Below the pieces are notes generated by a model that saw only the letters and a list, made by a program, of their open reading frames with translations, had not been told where the DNA came from and did not search any database. Shown here piece by piece: positions 56,685-64,000 of a stretch of DNA of 64,000 nt (positions are counted from its first letter, which is position 1; every line of letters starts with the position of its first letter). The DNA is from Dastarcus helophoroides. Taxonomy: Eukaryota; Arthropoda; Insecta; Coleoptera; Bothrideridae. Position numbers and translations under genes: made by a program. The stretch covers positions 10,484,053-10,548,052 of the forward strand of contig CM053335.1 of assembly GCA_028583605.1 (NCBI GenBank), given 5' to 3'.

Positions 56685-58880
56685 TTATTCACAAAATTTT
56701 TTCCATTCCTTTTTGTTTAGCGCTAAAATTTTTGCTTCGTTTAGGTTTAATTGTCTCTTTCTGATTAATTTATCAATGATGTCATCCCATCTTTCTTTAG
56801 GTCTGCCTCTACGTCTCCGGTCCGATGTTCTTGCTTCCCATATTTTCTTTACTTGCATGTTATCTTTCATCCTTTGTATATGTCCCCACCAACCTAATTG
56901 TTTTTCTTCGACAATTTCTAATACAGGCTTAGCATCCAGTTCTTCCCTCACTTTTTGATTTCTTATTCGATCTCTTCTACTTATTCCCTTTATCGCTCTT
57001 AAGAACTTCATCTCGACTGCTTGTATCCGGCTTTTCATTCTCTCCGTCAAAACCCAGGTTTCACTTCCAAATAGTAGTATCGGCTGGAAGATAGTCTTGT
57101 ATACCAACATTTTCGTATTTTTGGATATTTCTTTCTTCTTGACTATGGTTGCACACATACTGTAATATGCTTTAAGTGCTTTCTCTATTCGTTCATTGAT
57201 GTCCCTATCCTGATTTCCTTTATTATCTATTATTACTCCTAAATATTTGAATTCCTTGACCTGCTGTATATCCTTATTTTCCAATCGTATATTTATTTTT
57301 TTATTTTCATCTTCTGTTATCGCCATTACTTTTGTTTTATTGACATTTATTTTCATTTGCTTAGATTCTAGAGCATCTTTCCATATTTCTAAGTTAGTTT
57401 GTAGGTCTTCGGGTGAATTGGCCACTATTACTATATCATCTGCAAATGCACATTCTTTTATACAGACTTTTTGTAGATTGTAGTATCCTACTTGTAGGCC
57501 TGTTGTTTTCGTACATGTTTGTTTGAGTATGTCATCTATCAGGATAATGAATAGTAATGGGCTAAGTACTCCTCCCTGTCGTAAACCATCTCTTGTGTAG
57601 AAAGTAGAAGACTGCATATTTCGCGTTCTGACGTAATTTGCATTTTCCTCATATATGCTTTTTATTCCAGCAATTAATTTTCGGCCGACTCCTCGTTGTT
57701 CCAAACTTATCCATATTTCTTTTCTGGGTGCTCTGTCGAAAGCCTTTTCAAGATCAATGAACGCTAGATATGCCTCTCTCCGTTGTCTTAATATTTTATC
57801 CGTAAGTTGTTTCATCGTGAATATATGGTCCTGTATACTATGGCCTCTTCTAAATCCACTTTGGGATACACTTAATTGCGTTTCTATGACTAAACGGAGC
57901 CTGTTTGCTAACACTCTTTCATATATCTTTGCTACCGTGCTCAATAAAGTTATACCTCGATAATTTTGGCATTGTTTTCTATCTCCCTTTTTATATATGG
58001 GCATAATAACACCTATTCCCCAATCTTTAGGTATGTTTCCTTTTATCCATGCCTTATTACAAATGTTGTACAAGAGTTTTACACCTTTCTTCCCCATGTG
58101 TTTAATCATATCTGGTGTTATTCCATCATGTCCGGGTGCTTTTCCACATTTTGTTGCCTTGATTGCTTCTTCAACTTCCTCTATCGTAAGTACTTCATTT
58201 TCTTCATCTGCTATTGTGTCATTTGTTGTTACTTCTTTGCCTTCTTGTGTCTCTGTTTCTAGTGGATTTAATAGTTCGTAAAAGTATTCTTTCCATCTGT
58301 TCATAATTAAATTCTCATCTTTTAGCAACGCGTCTTCTTTGCTTGTTATAGTCGTCAATTTCTTTTCTATTCCTTTTCTTATTGTCTTCACTGCTTTATA
58401 AAATGGCTTGCGATCTCCTTTATTTGTCTCCTCCATTTTTTTCCCAAAACATTCCCATGCCTTCTGTTTAGCTTCCAAAACCATATTTTTTACTTTGGTT
58501 CTTCTCTCCTTATACAAAGTGTATTTTTGTGAGGTGTTATTATTCAAGTACTCTTTCCACGCTTGTTTTTTTAATTTAACTTCTTTTTTGATTTCATCGT
58601 TCCACCAGGCAGTTAACTTTTTATTGGCATTGGTTGTAATCGTGCCACATGCTTGTTTAGCTGCTTCTATTACTACCTCCTTAAATATTTGCCATATGTC
58701 TTCAATATCTTTTTGTTCAATCTCCTTTTCTATATTACTTATTTTTTCCTCAAGAATTTGGTGATAACTGTTTGCTATATCTTTTTCTCTTAATCTGTAT
58801 GTTTTAATATTTTCTTTTTTTACTGGTGCAGTTTCGTGTCGTTCGTTGTCACTCCTACATCTCTTCTTCCTGGTGTTCAT
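56685..58880 (-). CDS. LINE reverse transcriptase, intact RT frame split from its endonuclease
   Basis: 731 codons from the first Met. The first ~25 residues follow the deletion junction. Residues 30-230 are a helical linker. RT motifs run in order: KCGKAPGHDGI (244-254), NYRGITLL (306-313), SGFRRG (341-346), FIDLEKAFD (374-382, catalytic Asp), LRQGGVLSPLLF (433-444), FADD (479-482, catalytic pair), NVNKTKVM (512-519) and FKYLGVI (544-550). The C-terminus has LGWWGHIQRM and RRGRPKERWDDII, typical of RTE-like insect elements. There is no RNase H domain. In a healthy element this would be fused to the endonuclease; here it is out of frame with it. It carries no internal stop, so the copy is fairly young. 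Confidence 0.88.
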   Translation of the reverse strand: MNTRKKRCRSDNERHETAPVKKENIKTYRLREKDIANSYHQILEEKISNIEKEIEQKDIEDIWQIFKEVVIEAAKQACGTITTNANKKLTAWWNDEIKKEVKLKKQAWKEYLNNNTSQKYTLYKERRTKVKNMVLEAKQKAWECFGKKMEETNKGDRKPFYKAVKTIRKGIEKKLTTITSKEDALLKDENLIMNRWKEYFYELLNPLETETQEGKEVTTNDTIADEENEVLTIEEVEEAIKATKCGKAPGHDGITPDMIKHMGKKGVKLLYNICNKAWIKGNIPKDWGIGVIMPIYKKGDRKQCQNYRGITLLSTVAKIYERVLANRLRLVIETQLSVSQSGFRRGHSIQDHIFTMKQLTDKILRQRREAYLAFIDLEKAFDRAPRKEIWISLEQRGVGRKLIAGIKSIYEENANYVRTRNMQSSTFYTRDGLRQGGVLSPLLFIILIDDILKQTCTKTTGLQVGYYNLQKVCIKECAFADDIVIVANSPEDLQTNLEIWKDALESKQMKINVNKTKVMAITEDENKKINIRLENKDIQQVKEFKYLGVIIDNKGNQDRDINERIEKALKAYYSMCATIVKKKEISKNTKMLVYKTIFQPILLFGSETWVLTERMKSRIQAVEMKFLRAIKGISRRDRIRNQKVREELDAKPVLEIVEEKQLGWWGHIQRMKDNMQVKKIWEARTSDRRRRGRPKERWDDIIDKLIRKRQLNLNEAKILALNKKEWKKFCE

Positions 58881-59616
58881 AAAACGTATTTGTTATTATG
58901 AGATCGTTCAATATGCAATATTCTATCATTCTTAACCCATTGTTGTTTATTTTTGTTTCCCCACAGTTTCCAATCACATTTACATTTCTATTCTCTCTTT
59001 TACCCACCCTACTGTTAAAATCTCCTATTACGATAATTTTACCTTTAACTGTCTCTGTGGCCGTTAGTTCCTCCCAGAATTGATCTTTATTACTCGCTAA
59101 ATCATCTTCATTTGGTCCATACACTATTATTATGCATATTCGTTCCCCATATATATCATCAAATTCTATTTTTAGTATTCTTTCAGAAATGCCTTCCCAA
59201 TTTAGTATATTATCTACTAATCCTTTCTCTATTATGCACCCAACCCCTGCCGCAGCATGTTTATTTTGTTCTACTCCACTGTATATTAAAAGGTGTCCAT
59301 TTTCTACCACTAGTTCCCCTTGCCCCTTCTTCTTCGTTTCTGTTATTGTTAATATTTGTATCCCTGTCATTTCAAATTCTTCTATTAGTTCCTCCTCTTT
59401 TCCCCTTAGTCCTCTAACATTCCATGTTCCCACTTTCCAAATTTCTTTTCCTGTTTTTTCCTTTTTATTTATTTTTTCTATTGTTGTGTTTTTATGTGTT
59501 TTCGTATCCATTTTCATTGCCTTGTTCGTCATCATACTATTTACCTCTTTAGATTTATTGCTCAGTTTTTTGAATTTGTATTTTCTAATTTTTCCTTGAT
59601 TTTGTTCCATTTCCAA
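58855..59616 (-). pseudogene. LINE apurinic-type endonuclease, C-terminus deleted
   Basis: 253 codons. After ~58 basic linker residues, the endonuclease/exonuclease/phosphatase fold is clear: GTWNVRG (63-69), ITETKKKG (91-98, catalytic Glu), VYGPNED (165-171) and GDFNSRVG (198-205). Around residue 244, TNTFYEHQE begins the TF...W region and the frame then ends at EEM-stop. The IDYI and terminal SDH motifs (catalytic Asp and His) are absent. They are also absent from the RT frame, which begins 26 nt earlier in another phase. A deletion of perhaps 70-90 codons, not a multiple of three, therefore joined the two parts. The product would lack nicking activity. Confidence 0.85.
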
Positions 59617-60341
59617 GTTTCTCCATCAACTATTATCTTGTTATATCCCATTTTGATATTCTTACCCATGCGTTTCTCCTCTTCTGCTTTATTTTTTAGT
59701 TGTCTCTGCTTCTCCCTTTCTTTATGCGTCAAGTCTTCATTTATGAAAATTTTTTCATTAATTTTTCTAAGCTTTGATTTGTTTTTCATAATCCGTTTCT
59801 TTTCATTTTCATTTTGCAATTTCACAAGATATATATTTCTACCAATGTTGTAAGTTTCTTCAACTTTGGTTTGTATTTCTAATTTTTCTTTAAAGAAATT
59901 TTCCATTTCTGTAATTAAAATTGCATTGTCGTTTGTATTTACTGTTAGACCGTTGACAATTATGTTATTTTTCCTTTTATCTTTTTCGATCCACTCCAAA
60001 TTATTGCTTATTATTTTTATATCCCTTTTCATTTTCTCGTTTTCTTTTATAATTCTCTCATTTTCTTCTCTTAGTTTGTTGTTTTCGATTTGGATTTTTC
60101 TAATGTCGTTATTGTATTTTTTCTGTTCATTTTTTATTTCTTGCATTTCTTCTCTTATATCCTGCATCATACTTAGTATAAGATCAAGCTTATCCTCGTT
60201 ATCAATTGTTTTTGTTTTTATTGGCGTTCTCGACATTTTTTTTGTTCTCGTTAAGGTTTCTTCTCGTACCCTTTTTCTCTTGCCTCCTTCGTCTGTGGAG
60301 GACTCCTCCATGTCGGCGTCTCTCATATAATTCTTGTCCAT
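59562..60341 (-). CDS. LINE ORF1 protein (coiled coil, L1-ORF1p-like RRM)
   Basis: 259 residues. The N-terminal ~50 residues are charged and rich in Arg, Thr and Lys. Residues ~50-130 are a long Glu/Lys-rich coiled coil (IQIENNKLREENERIIKEN). Then KRKNNIIVNGL starts an RRM-like domain, and KIFINEDLTHKERE with KIIVDGETWKW forms a C-terminal domain like that of L1-type ORF1 proteins. These proteins trimerise and bind element RNA as chaperones; that role is inferred by family. There is no CCHC zinc knuckle. The frame is intact. Its 3' end overlaps the next frame by 55 nt in a different phase, so the endonuclease frame must be reached by re-initiation or frameshift. Confidence 0.85.
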   Translation of the reverse strand: MDKNYMRDADMEESSTDEGGKRKRVREETLTRTKKMSRTPIKTKTIDNEDKLDLILSMMQDIREEMQEIKNEQKKYNNDIRKIQIENNKLREENERIIKENEKMKRDIKIISNNLEWIEKDKRKNNIIVNGLTVNTNDNAILITEMENFFKEKLEIQTKVEETYNIGRNIYLVKLQNENEKKRIMKNKSKLRKINEKIFINEDLTHKEREKQRQLKNKAEEEKRMGKNIKMGYNKIIVDGETWKWNKIKEKLENTNSKN

Positions 60342-60676
60342 GTTTATTTCTTTATTTCAGCGCTGATTCCTAATCTGATTACTATATGTTGTGATGCACG
60401 TCTTTTCCACGAAAGAAACCGTTCCCCGGACTATCTCCTCGAAGCTCACGGTTTCTTATCTCTTATCAGAGCTAATACAAATGCAGCGTCTTACCTTAAA
60501 TTACTAATTATTGCACTAATCTGTTTGTCTCTAGTGTTGTTTTAATCACTACACTGTTCTTATTGTTTACACCTTTGGTTTACCACAATTTTCAGAAATA
60601 ATCGCTCATTAATTCCCGTAGAATTTGGGTTTATTAATGGAGCATATATTTAGCAGCTGCTTATGCACGCACCATC
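60342..60676 (-). promoter_or_regulatory. LINE 5' UTR
   Basis: 335 bp between the target duplication and the ORF1 ATG, presumably holding an internal promoter. The element starts GATGGTGCGTGC. It contains a hairpin with 9 bp arms AGAAACCGT/ACGGTTTCT (60,450-60,406 region). I looked for an HDV-like or hammerhead core here and found none. Confidence 0.6.
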
Positions 60677-60690
60677 AGTGAAAAGTTATA

Positions 60691-62426
60691 ACTTTGGAAA
60701 AACATCGGAATTTGATGATAAAAGGTAAAAATTTTCAAAAATAAGGAAAATTCTGAAAAAAAGAAAATTTCAAAGGCCAAGATTTTAAAAAAAATTTAAT
60801 TTTTCAAAAATTTGAATATTTTTAAAAGATACGGATTTTTTAATTTTTTAAATAACCATTTAATTTACTATATAAAAGTCGAAACTTTGACAAAAATTTT
60901 AAATTGTTCAAAAAAAGTCTACATTTCCAAATAAAATCAAAACTTCGAGAAATAGTTAAAAGTTGGTGGATAATTTTTTAATAAGTGGTTATTTTTATAA
61001 AATTGGAGGTTTGAAGAAATAAAAATTTCAAAAAATGTCAAGACTTTAAAAAAAATACTTTTGTATCAAAATTTTCAAAAAAATTTCAAAAAAATTAAAC
61101 TCTTAAAGAGGTGCAATTCTGAAAGGATTGAAATTCGCAAAATAAGTTAAAATTTGAAAAAAGATGCAAATTTAAAAAAATGAAAGACTGAAAATTTGAA
61201 ATTTTCCAAATATAAAGTCAAAAAATTTAAGAAAGTCAAGAGTTTTAACAAAAATTAAAATAAAATTTTTCAAAAAATCGTCAATAGAATTCACTGTTGC
61301 GATCCGGATTTCCAAAAAAAGTTCAAATCTCGGATAAAAACGAAAGCTCATAAACTTAAAATTTTGTTTAATACAAAATTTTGGAATTTTGAAAAATGAA
61401 TGAATTTAAAAATGTCGAAAAAGCCAAAAGTTTGAAAGAGAAACTAAAATGTTGAGAAAATTTCATAAAAAGACTAAATTTTGAAAAATGTTGAAATTTT
61501 CATAAAAAATTAAAATTCTTATAGAAAATTCAGGTGTTAAAACAAAACTCGAAATTTTGATAAAATTCTTTTTAAAAAAGTTAAGCACAATCTTGTAAAA
61601 ATGCCAAATTTTATAAAAAACGGAATTTTCAAAAATAGCGAGGTTTGGAGAAAGTATCGAATTTTGAAAATTTTGTCACAATAAAAAATTTTTAAAAATG
61701 GAAAATTTTTAAAAATGTAAAATTTTTAAAAATGGAAAATTTTAAAAAATGTCAAATTTTCCAAAAAAATTGAAATCTTAGCGGAAGAACTTTGAATTAA
61801 AATGTTAATGGTCGAAATTTAGAACGACATTTCCATAAAAAGTGAAAATTGTCCATAAAATGGTTTCAAAAAGTGTGGAAATCCCGAAAAGTTCGATATT
61901 CTAATTACTATAAAATTAAATATTTCCAAACTGGGTCGAAGGACTGTTAAATAAAACTAAAAAAAATTTTAAAAAGAGTTGCAATTTTAAAAAATGGTAA
62001 TCTCAAGACAAAATTTTGAAAAAGTTTTGAAAAAATCGAAATTTTCAAAAAAAAAGGCGAAAATTTTGAGGTCGTACTTATTTTGAAAATAGGTAAATGA
62101 GAATTTTGAATAGAGATTTTCAAAAAAGATCGAAACTTTGAAAATAGTCAAAATAGGGGCCAAGTTGCACATCAAACATGCTTTTCTAATTCGCTTTGCA
62201 ACCGTAAGTTACATAATTTGATTAATTTTATTTAAAGATTATCAAATTTTGAAAATTTTGCTACTAATCTTACTACTTGTCAAAAAAAAAAATCAAAAAT
62301 TTTAAAAGAATTCGAAGGTTATTAAAAAATGAACTTTTTAAAAGATTCCAATCCTTTAAAAATATCGAAATCTTGAAAAACAGACAAATTTTGAGAAGAT
62401 ATCAAAATTTTAAATAGTCGAAATTT
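60691..62426. repeat. Degenerate AT-rich repeat sequence
   Basis: AAATTTTCAAAAAA-type words recur throughout. A short local repeat GGAAAATTTTTAAAAATG lies near 61,698-61,755. No gene is present, and no first exon of the receptor was found. Confidence 0.6.
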
Positions 62427-62823
62427 CTGAACTACCAACAGTTGAAACACTGCCACCTAGCGAAGCGGTTGCTCTCTAGGAGAGTTCCCAGAAGACAAGG
62501 ATTCTATTCTATAATGCACAGACCAATAGGTTTGAACATTTATTAGATTCGAAGTTTGGAAACCAAATACCGGTTTCGATCTTGTTAGATCTCGTCAGTT
62601 TGGTATATCCAACTCGAATGCTAATAAATGTTCCGACAAGTAAGTACTAAAACATTCACAGGCGTCGAGCGAGTGACTTTTTAGTACTACCACCTATTGG
62701 TCCATAGAGAAACTATGGCCATCGCCAACAATGTCGTATGCAAGAAGAATGCAACCTAGACTACAAATTCATGTAGCCCTCCAGGCGTGTATAGTGAATC
62801 ATAAGGTAGCTGTCAACTGTTGG
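62427..62823 (-). mobile_element. Hammerhead-bearing dispersed repeat, copy C (order Y-X)
   Basis: In minus-strand sense it runs Y (62,812-62,735; CTACCTTATGATTCACT to TTGCATACG) and then X (62,734-62,427; ACATTGTTGGCGATGGCC, hammerhead, GTTGGTAGTTCAG). Copies A and B have X before Y, so this copy is a circular permutation. Its ends carry CCAACAGTTGA/TCAACTGTTGG inverted. It encodes no protein. Confidence 0.78.
62563..62603 (-). ncRNA. Hammerhead ribozyme motif, copy C
   Basis: On the minus strand: CCAAA (62,603-62,599), CTGACGA (62,598-62,592), stem II GATCT/AGATC with loop AACA (62,591-62,578), GAAA (62,577-62,574), palindromic stem III ACC/GGT, triplet GTA, and TTTGG (62,567-62,563) closing stem I. 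Every consensus position is present. GTA is a permitted NUH triplet but usually slower than the GTC of copy A. Cleavage is predicted after base 62,568. It is in the sense orientation of the receptor gene, so if the first intron extends here, the pre-mRNA would contain it. Confidence 0.82.
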
Positions 62824-63830
62824 TCGAAATTTGGAAAAATATCGAGATGTTCATAAAAAGTTAAAATTTTCAATAAAAAGTCAAGACTTCCAATAAAAAC
62901 TCAAGATTTTCAAAAAAGTGGATATTATGCGAAATTCGAATCTTGTGAAAAAGTTTTTAAAACCGAAGATTTTCAAACAAGGTAGGCATTTCGAAATCAC
63001 AAATGTACATTGCAAAAAAATTTCAACATTTAAAAATTAAACTTAAAATTTTAAAAATTTCCACTTTTATCTCAAACTATTATAAAAAATCAATATTAAA
63101 CTGCGAATTTGGAAAAAGCCTCAAAAAGAATTTATAAAGTTTGTTTTAACGAATAAAACAAATACAAAACATACAATTTTTTTTGAAACTTTCGACTTGT
63201 TTTTCAAAATTAAGATTTTGTAATTTCGACTTGACTGAGTTCAAAATTGCGAAATTTTTGAACATTTTTATTATTTTTTTCAAAATTTCGTCTTTTTTCC
63301 AATTATTTTCAAAATGTTCACTTTTGAATATTTTGACTTTCTTTGAAAATGTATACTTTTTGAAAATACTGACTTCTATTAAAAATTTCGACTTAATTTC
63401 AAAATATTGACCTTTTGAAAATTTTTACTGTTCTTGGAGAAGTCGATTTTTATTGAATTGTACTTTTTTTAATTTATTAACTTTTTTTTTGAAGATTTTA
63501 ATTTTTTCTTTGAAATTTTTGATATTTTAAAATATTCACTCTGATCATAATTTAGAATTTTCTCGGTTTGAAAACCATTGCCAACATTTTGACTTTTTCT
63601 CGACATTTTAACTTGATTTTTTTTTTTTTTTCAATTTGTTTAACATTTCATTTATTAGCCCTCGGAGTAGTTGTTTCTTGTGGATTGGGCTTCAAATATT
63701 TAAATTTTTAACACAGTAAATTAATGATCAAACGTCCATTCATGTTAAAATTTCTTTATTTTTCTTTTTTATATTTAAAAATTTTTTTATTTTTAAGTAT
63801 TTCTTCCCCATTGTTCCCTTTCCATGTTAT
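62824..63830. repeat. Degenerate AT-rich repeat sequence
   Basis: AT-rich repeat words, then a less repetitive 63,640-63,830 stretch leading into the hammerhead motif. No gene was recognised. Confidence 0.55.
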
Positions 63831-63877
63831 GCACTGCTGACGAGCTTAAATGAGAGCGAAACATCGATGTCCAGTGC
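63831..63877 (+). ncRNA. Hammerhead ribozyme motif of a different family
   Basis: GCACTG (63,831-63,836) pairs with CAGTGC (63,872-63,877) as a perfect 6 bp stem I. CTGACGA is at 63,837-63,843. Stem II is GCTT/GAGC (one G-U pair) with loop AAATGA. GAAA is at 63,858-63,861. Stem III is the palindrome ACATC/GATGT, and the cleavage triplet GTC is at 63,869-63,871. The layout equals type I hammerheads of animal repeats. Sequence outside the core is unrelated to copies A and C. The host element, if any, extends past the window end or is too decayed to define. Confidence 0.82.
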
Positions 63878-64000
63878 TACAACCTCTTTTATGTATTTTT
63901 TTATATTTTCCTTATTTATCAAAAAAACAAAATTTTTATTTTTTCCATATCTAATTTTTGGTCTCCTATTTTTCATTTTTCCTATTCTATGTAAAATAAA

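Larger units (their letters stand above)
56597..60676 (-). mobile_element. Near-full-length RTE-like LINE, 4.08 kb, internal deletion
   Basis: The element is bounded by the direct repeat AGTGAAAAGTTATA (56,583-56,596 and 60,677-60,690), a 14 bp target-site duplication. In minus-strand order it has a 335 bp 5' UTR, a coiled-coil ORF1, an endonuclease frame, a reverse-transcriptase frame, a ~45 bp 3' UTR and a (TA)n tail at 56,638-56,597. A short 3' UTR and microsatellite tail fit the RTE group, as does the RGRP..RWDD C-terminus of the RT. It lies upstream of the TM1-TM2 exon on the same strand, probably in the first large intron. Confidence 0.9.

Noticed and set aside
57247..60330. Several plus-strand frames of 60-155 codons
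   Set aside because: They are antisense shadows of the LINE ORF1, endonuclease and RT frames.
60342..60676. HDV-like or hammerhead ribozyme in the LINE 5' UTR
   Set aside because: CTGATAA near 60,470 lacks the invariant G of CTGANGA and no double pseudoknot could be drawn.
1..64000. CRISPR arrays, bacterial operons, rRNA genes
   Set aside because: Tandem repeats here lack unique equal-length spacers, the genes have introns, and no rRNA-like segment was recognised. No tRNA cloverleaf was found by eye, though a tRNAscan run would be needed to exclude one.
60691..64000. First coding exon of the GPCR
   Set aside because: I looked on the minus strand for a TM1-like hydrophobic stretch ending in G before a GT donor and found none; it may lie outside the window.

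Overview
This window is AT-rich eukaryotic DNA, almost certainly from an insect. The evidence is a gene broken by very long introns with good GT-AG splice sites, RTE-like, mariner-like and hAT-like transposons, and a neuropeptide-receptor sequence of the insect trissin-receptor type. The order cannot be fixed from the sequence; a beetle is possible.

Only one host gene is recognisable. It lies on the minus strand and is seen as three short exons at 55,484-55,340, 36,725-36,566 and 8,621-8,427, separated by introns of about 18.6 and 27.9 kb. Their splice phases fit exactly, and together they encode a class A GPCR from the end of TM1 to TM5. The first coding exon(s) should lie beyond base 64,000. 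The exons for TM6 and TM7 should lie before base 1. All other sequence is intronic or flanking repeat.

Layout: 1-7,440 is a satellite of ~0.6-0.7 kb monomers with a three-monomer higher-order period of ~1.9 kb. 7.8-8.25 kb is LTR-like. 8.4-8.6 kb is the TM4-TM5 exon. 8.7-15.3 kb is old intron sequence with two mobile repeats. 15.3-20.5 kb is degenerate ~20 bp repeat with 39 bp and ~0.7 kb tandem duplications. 21.8-24.8 kb is a hAT-like non-autonomous element with an 8 bp target duplication. 25.1-36.3 kb is a ~390-430 bp satellite carrying a mariner fragment and a 100 bp MITE. 36.6 kb is the TM3 exon. 37.7-42 kb is a ~656 bp tandem array. 43.0-45.3 kb is an inverted repeat. 45.4-46 kb holds two fold-back structures. 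46-50.9 kb is a ~20 bp minisatellite that changes orientation and is interrupted by a LINE 3' end. 51.6-53.6 kb holds three polypyrimidine blocks. 55.3-55.5 kb is the TM1-TM2 exon. 56.6-60.7 kb is a nearly complete RTE-like LINE bounded by a 14 bp target duplication. 60.7-64 kb is degenerate repeat with two ribozyme-bearing segments.

The most interesting content is three hammerhead-ribozyme motifs (10,355-10,395 plus; 62,603-62,563 minus; 63,831-63,877 plus). Each has the CTGANGA and GAAA core, pairing stems I and II, a short palindromic stem III and an NUH cleavage triplet. Two belong to a ~390 bp dispersed repeat whose copies are circularly permuted relative to each other. A third copy is a 77 bp-arm palindrome centred exactly on the ribozyme's stem-II loop. 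This suggests an RNA-mediated, possibly circular-RNA, element like retrozymes or Penelope-like elements. The assignments rest on reading the sequence alone; no database search was possible.
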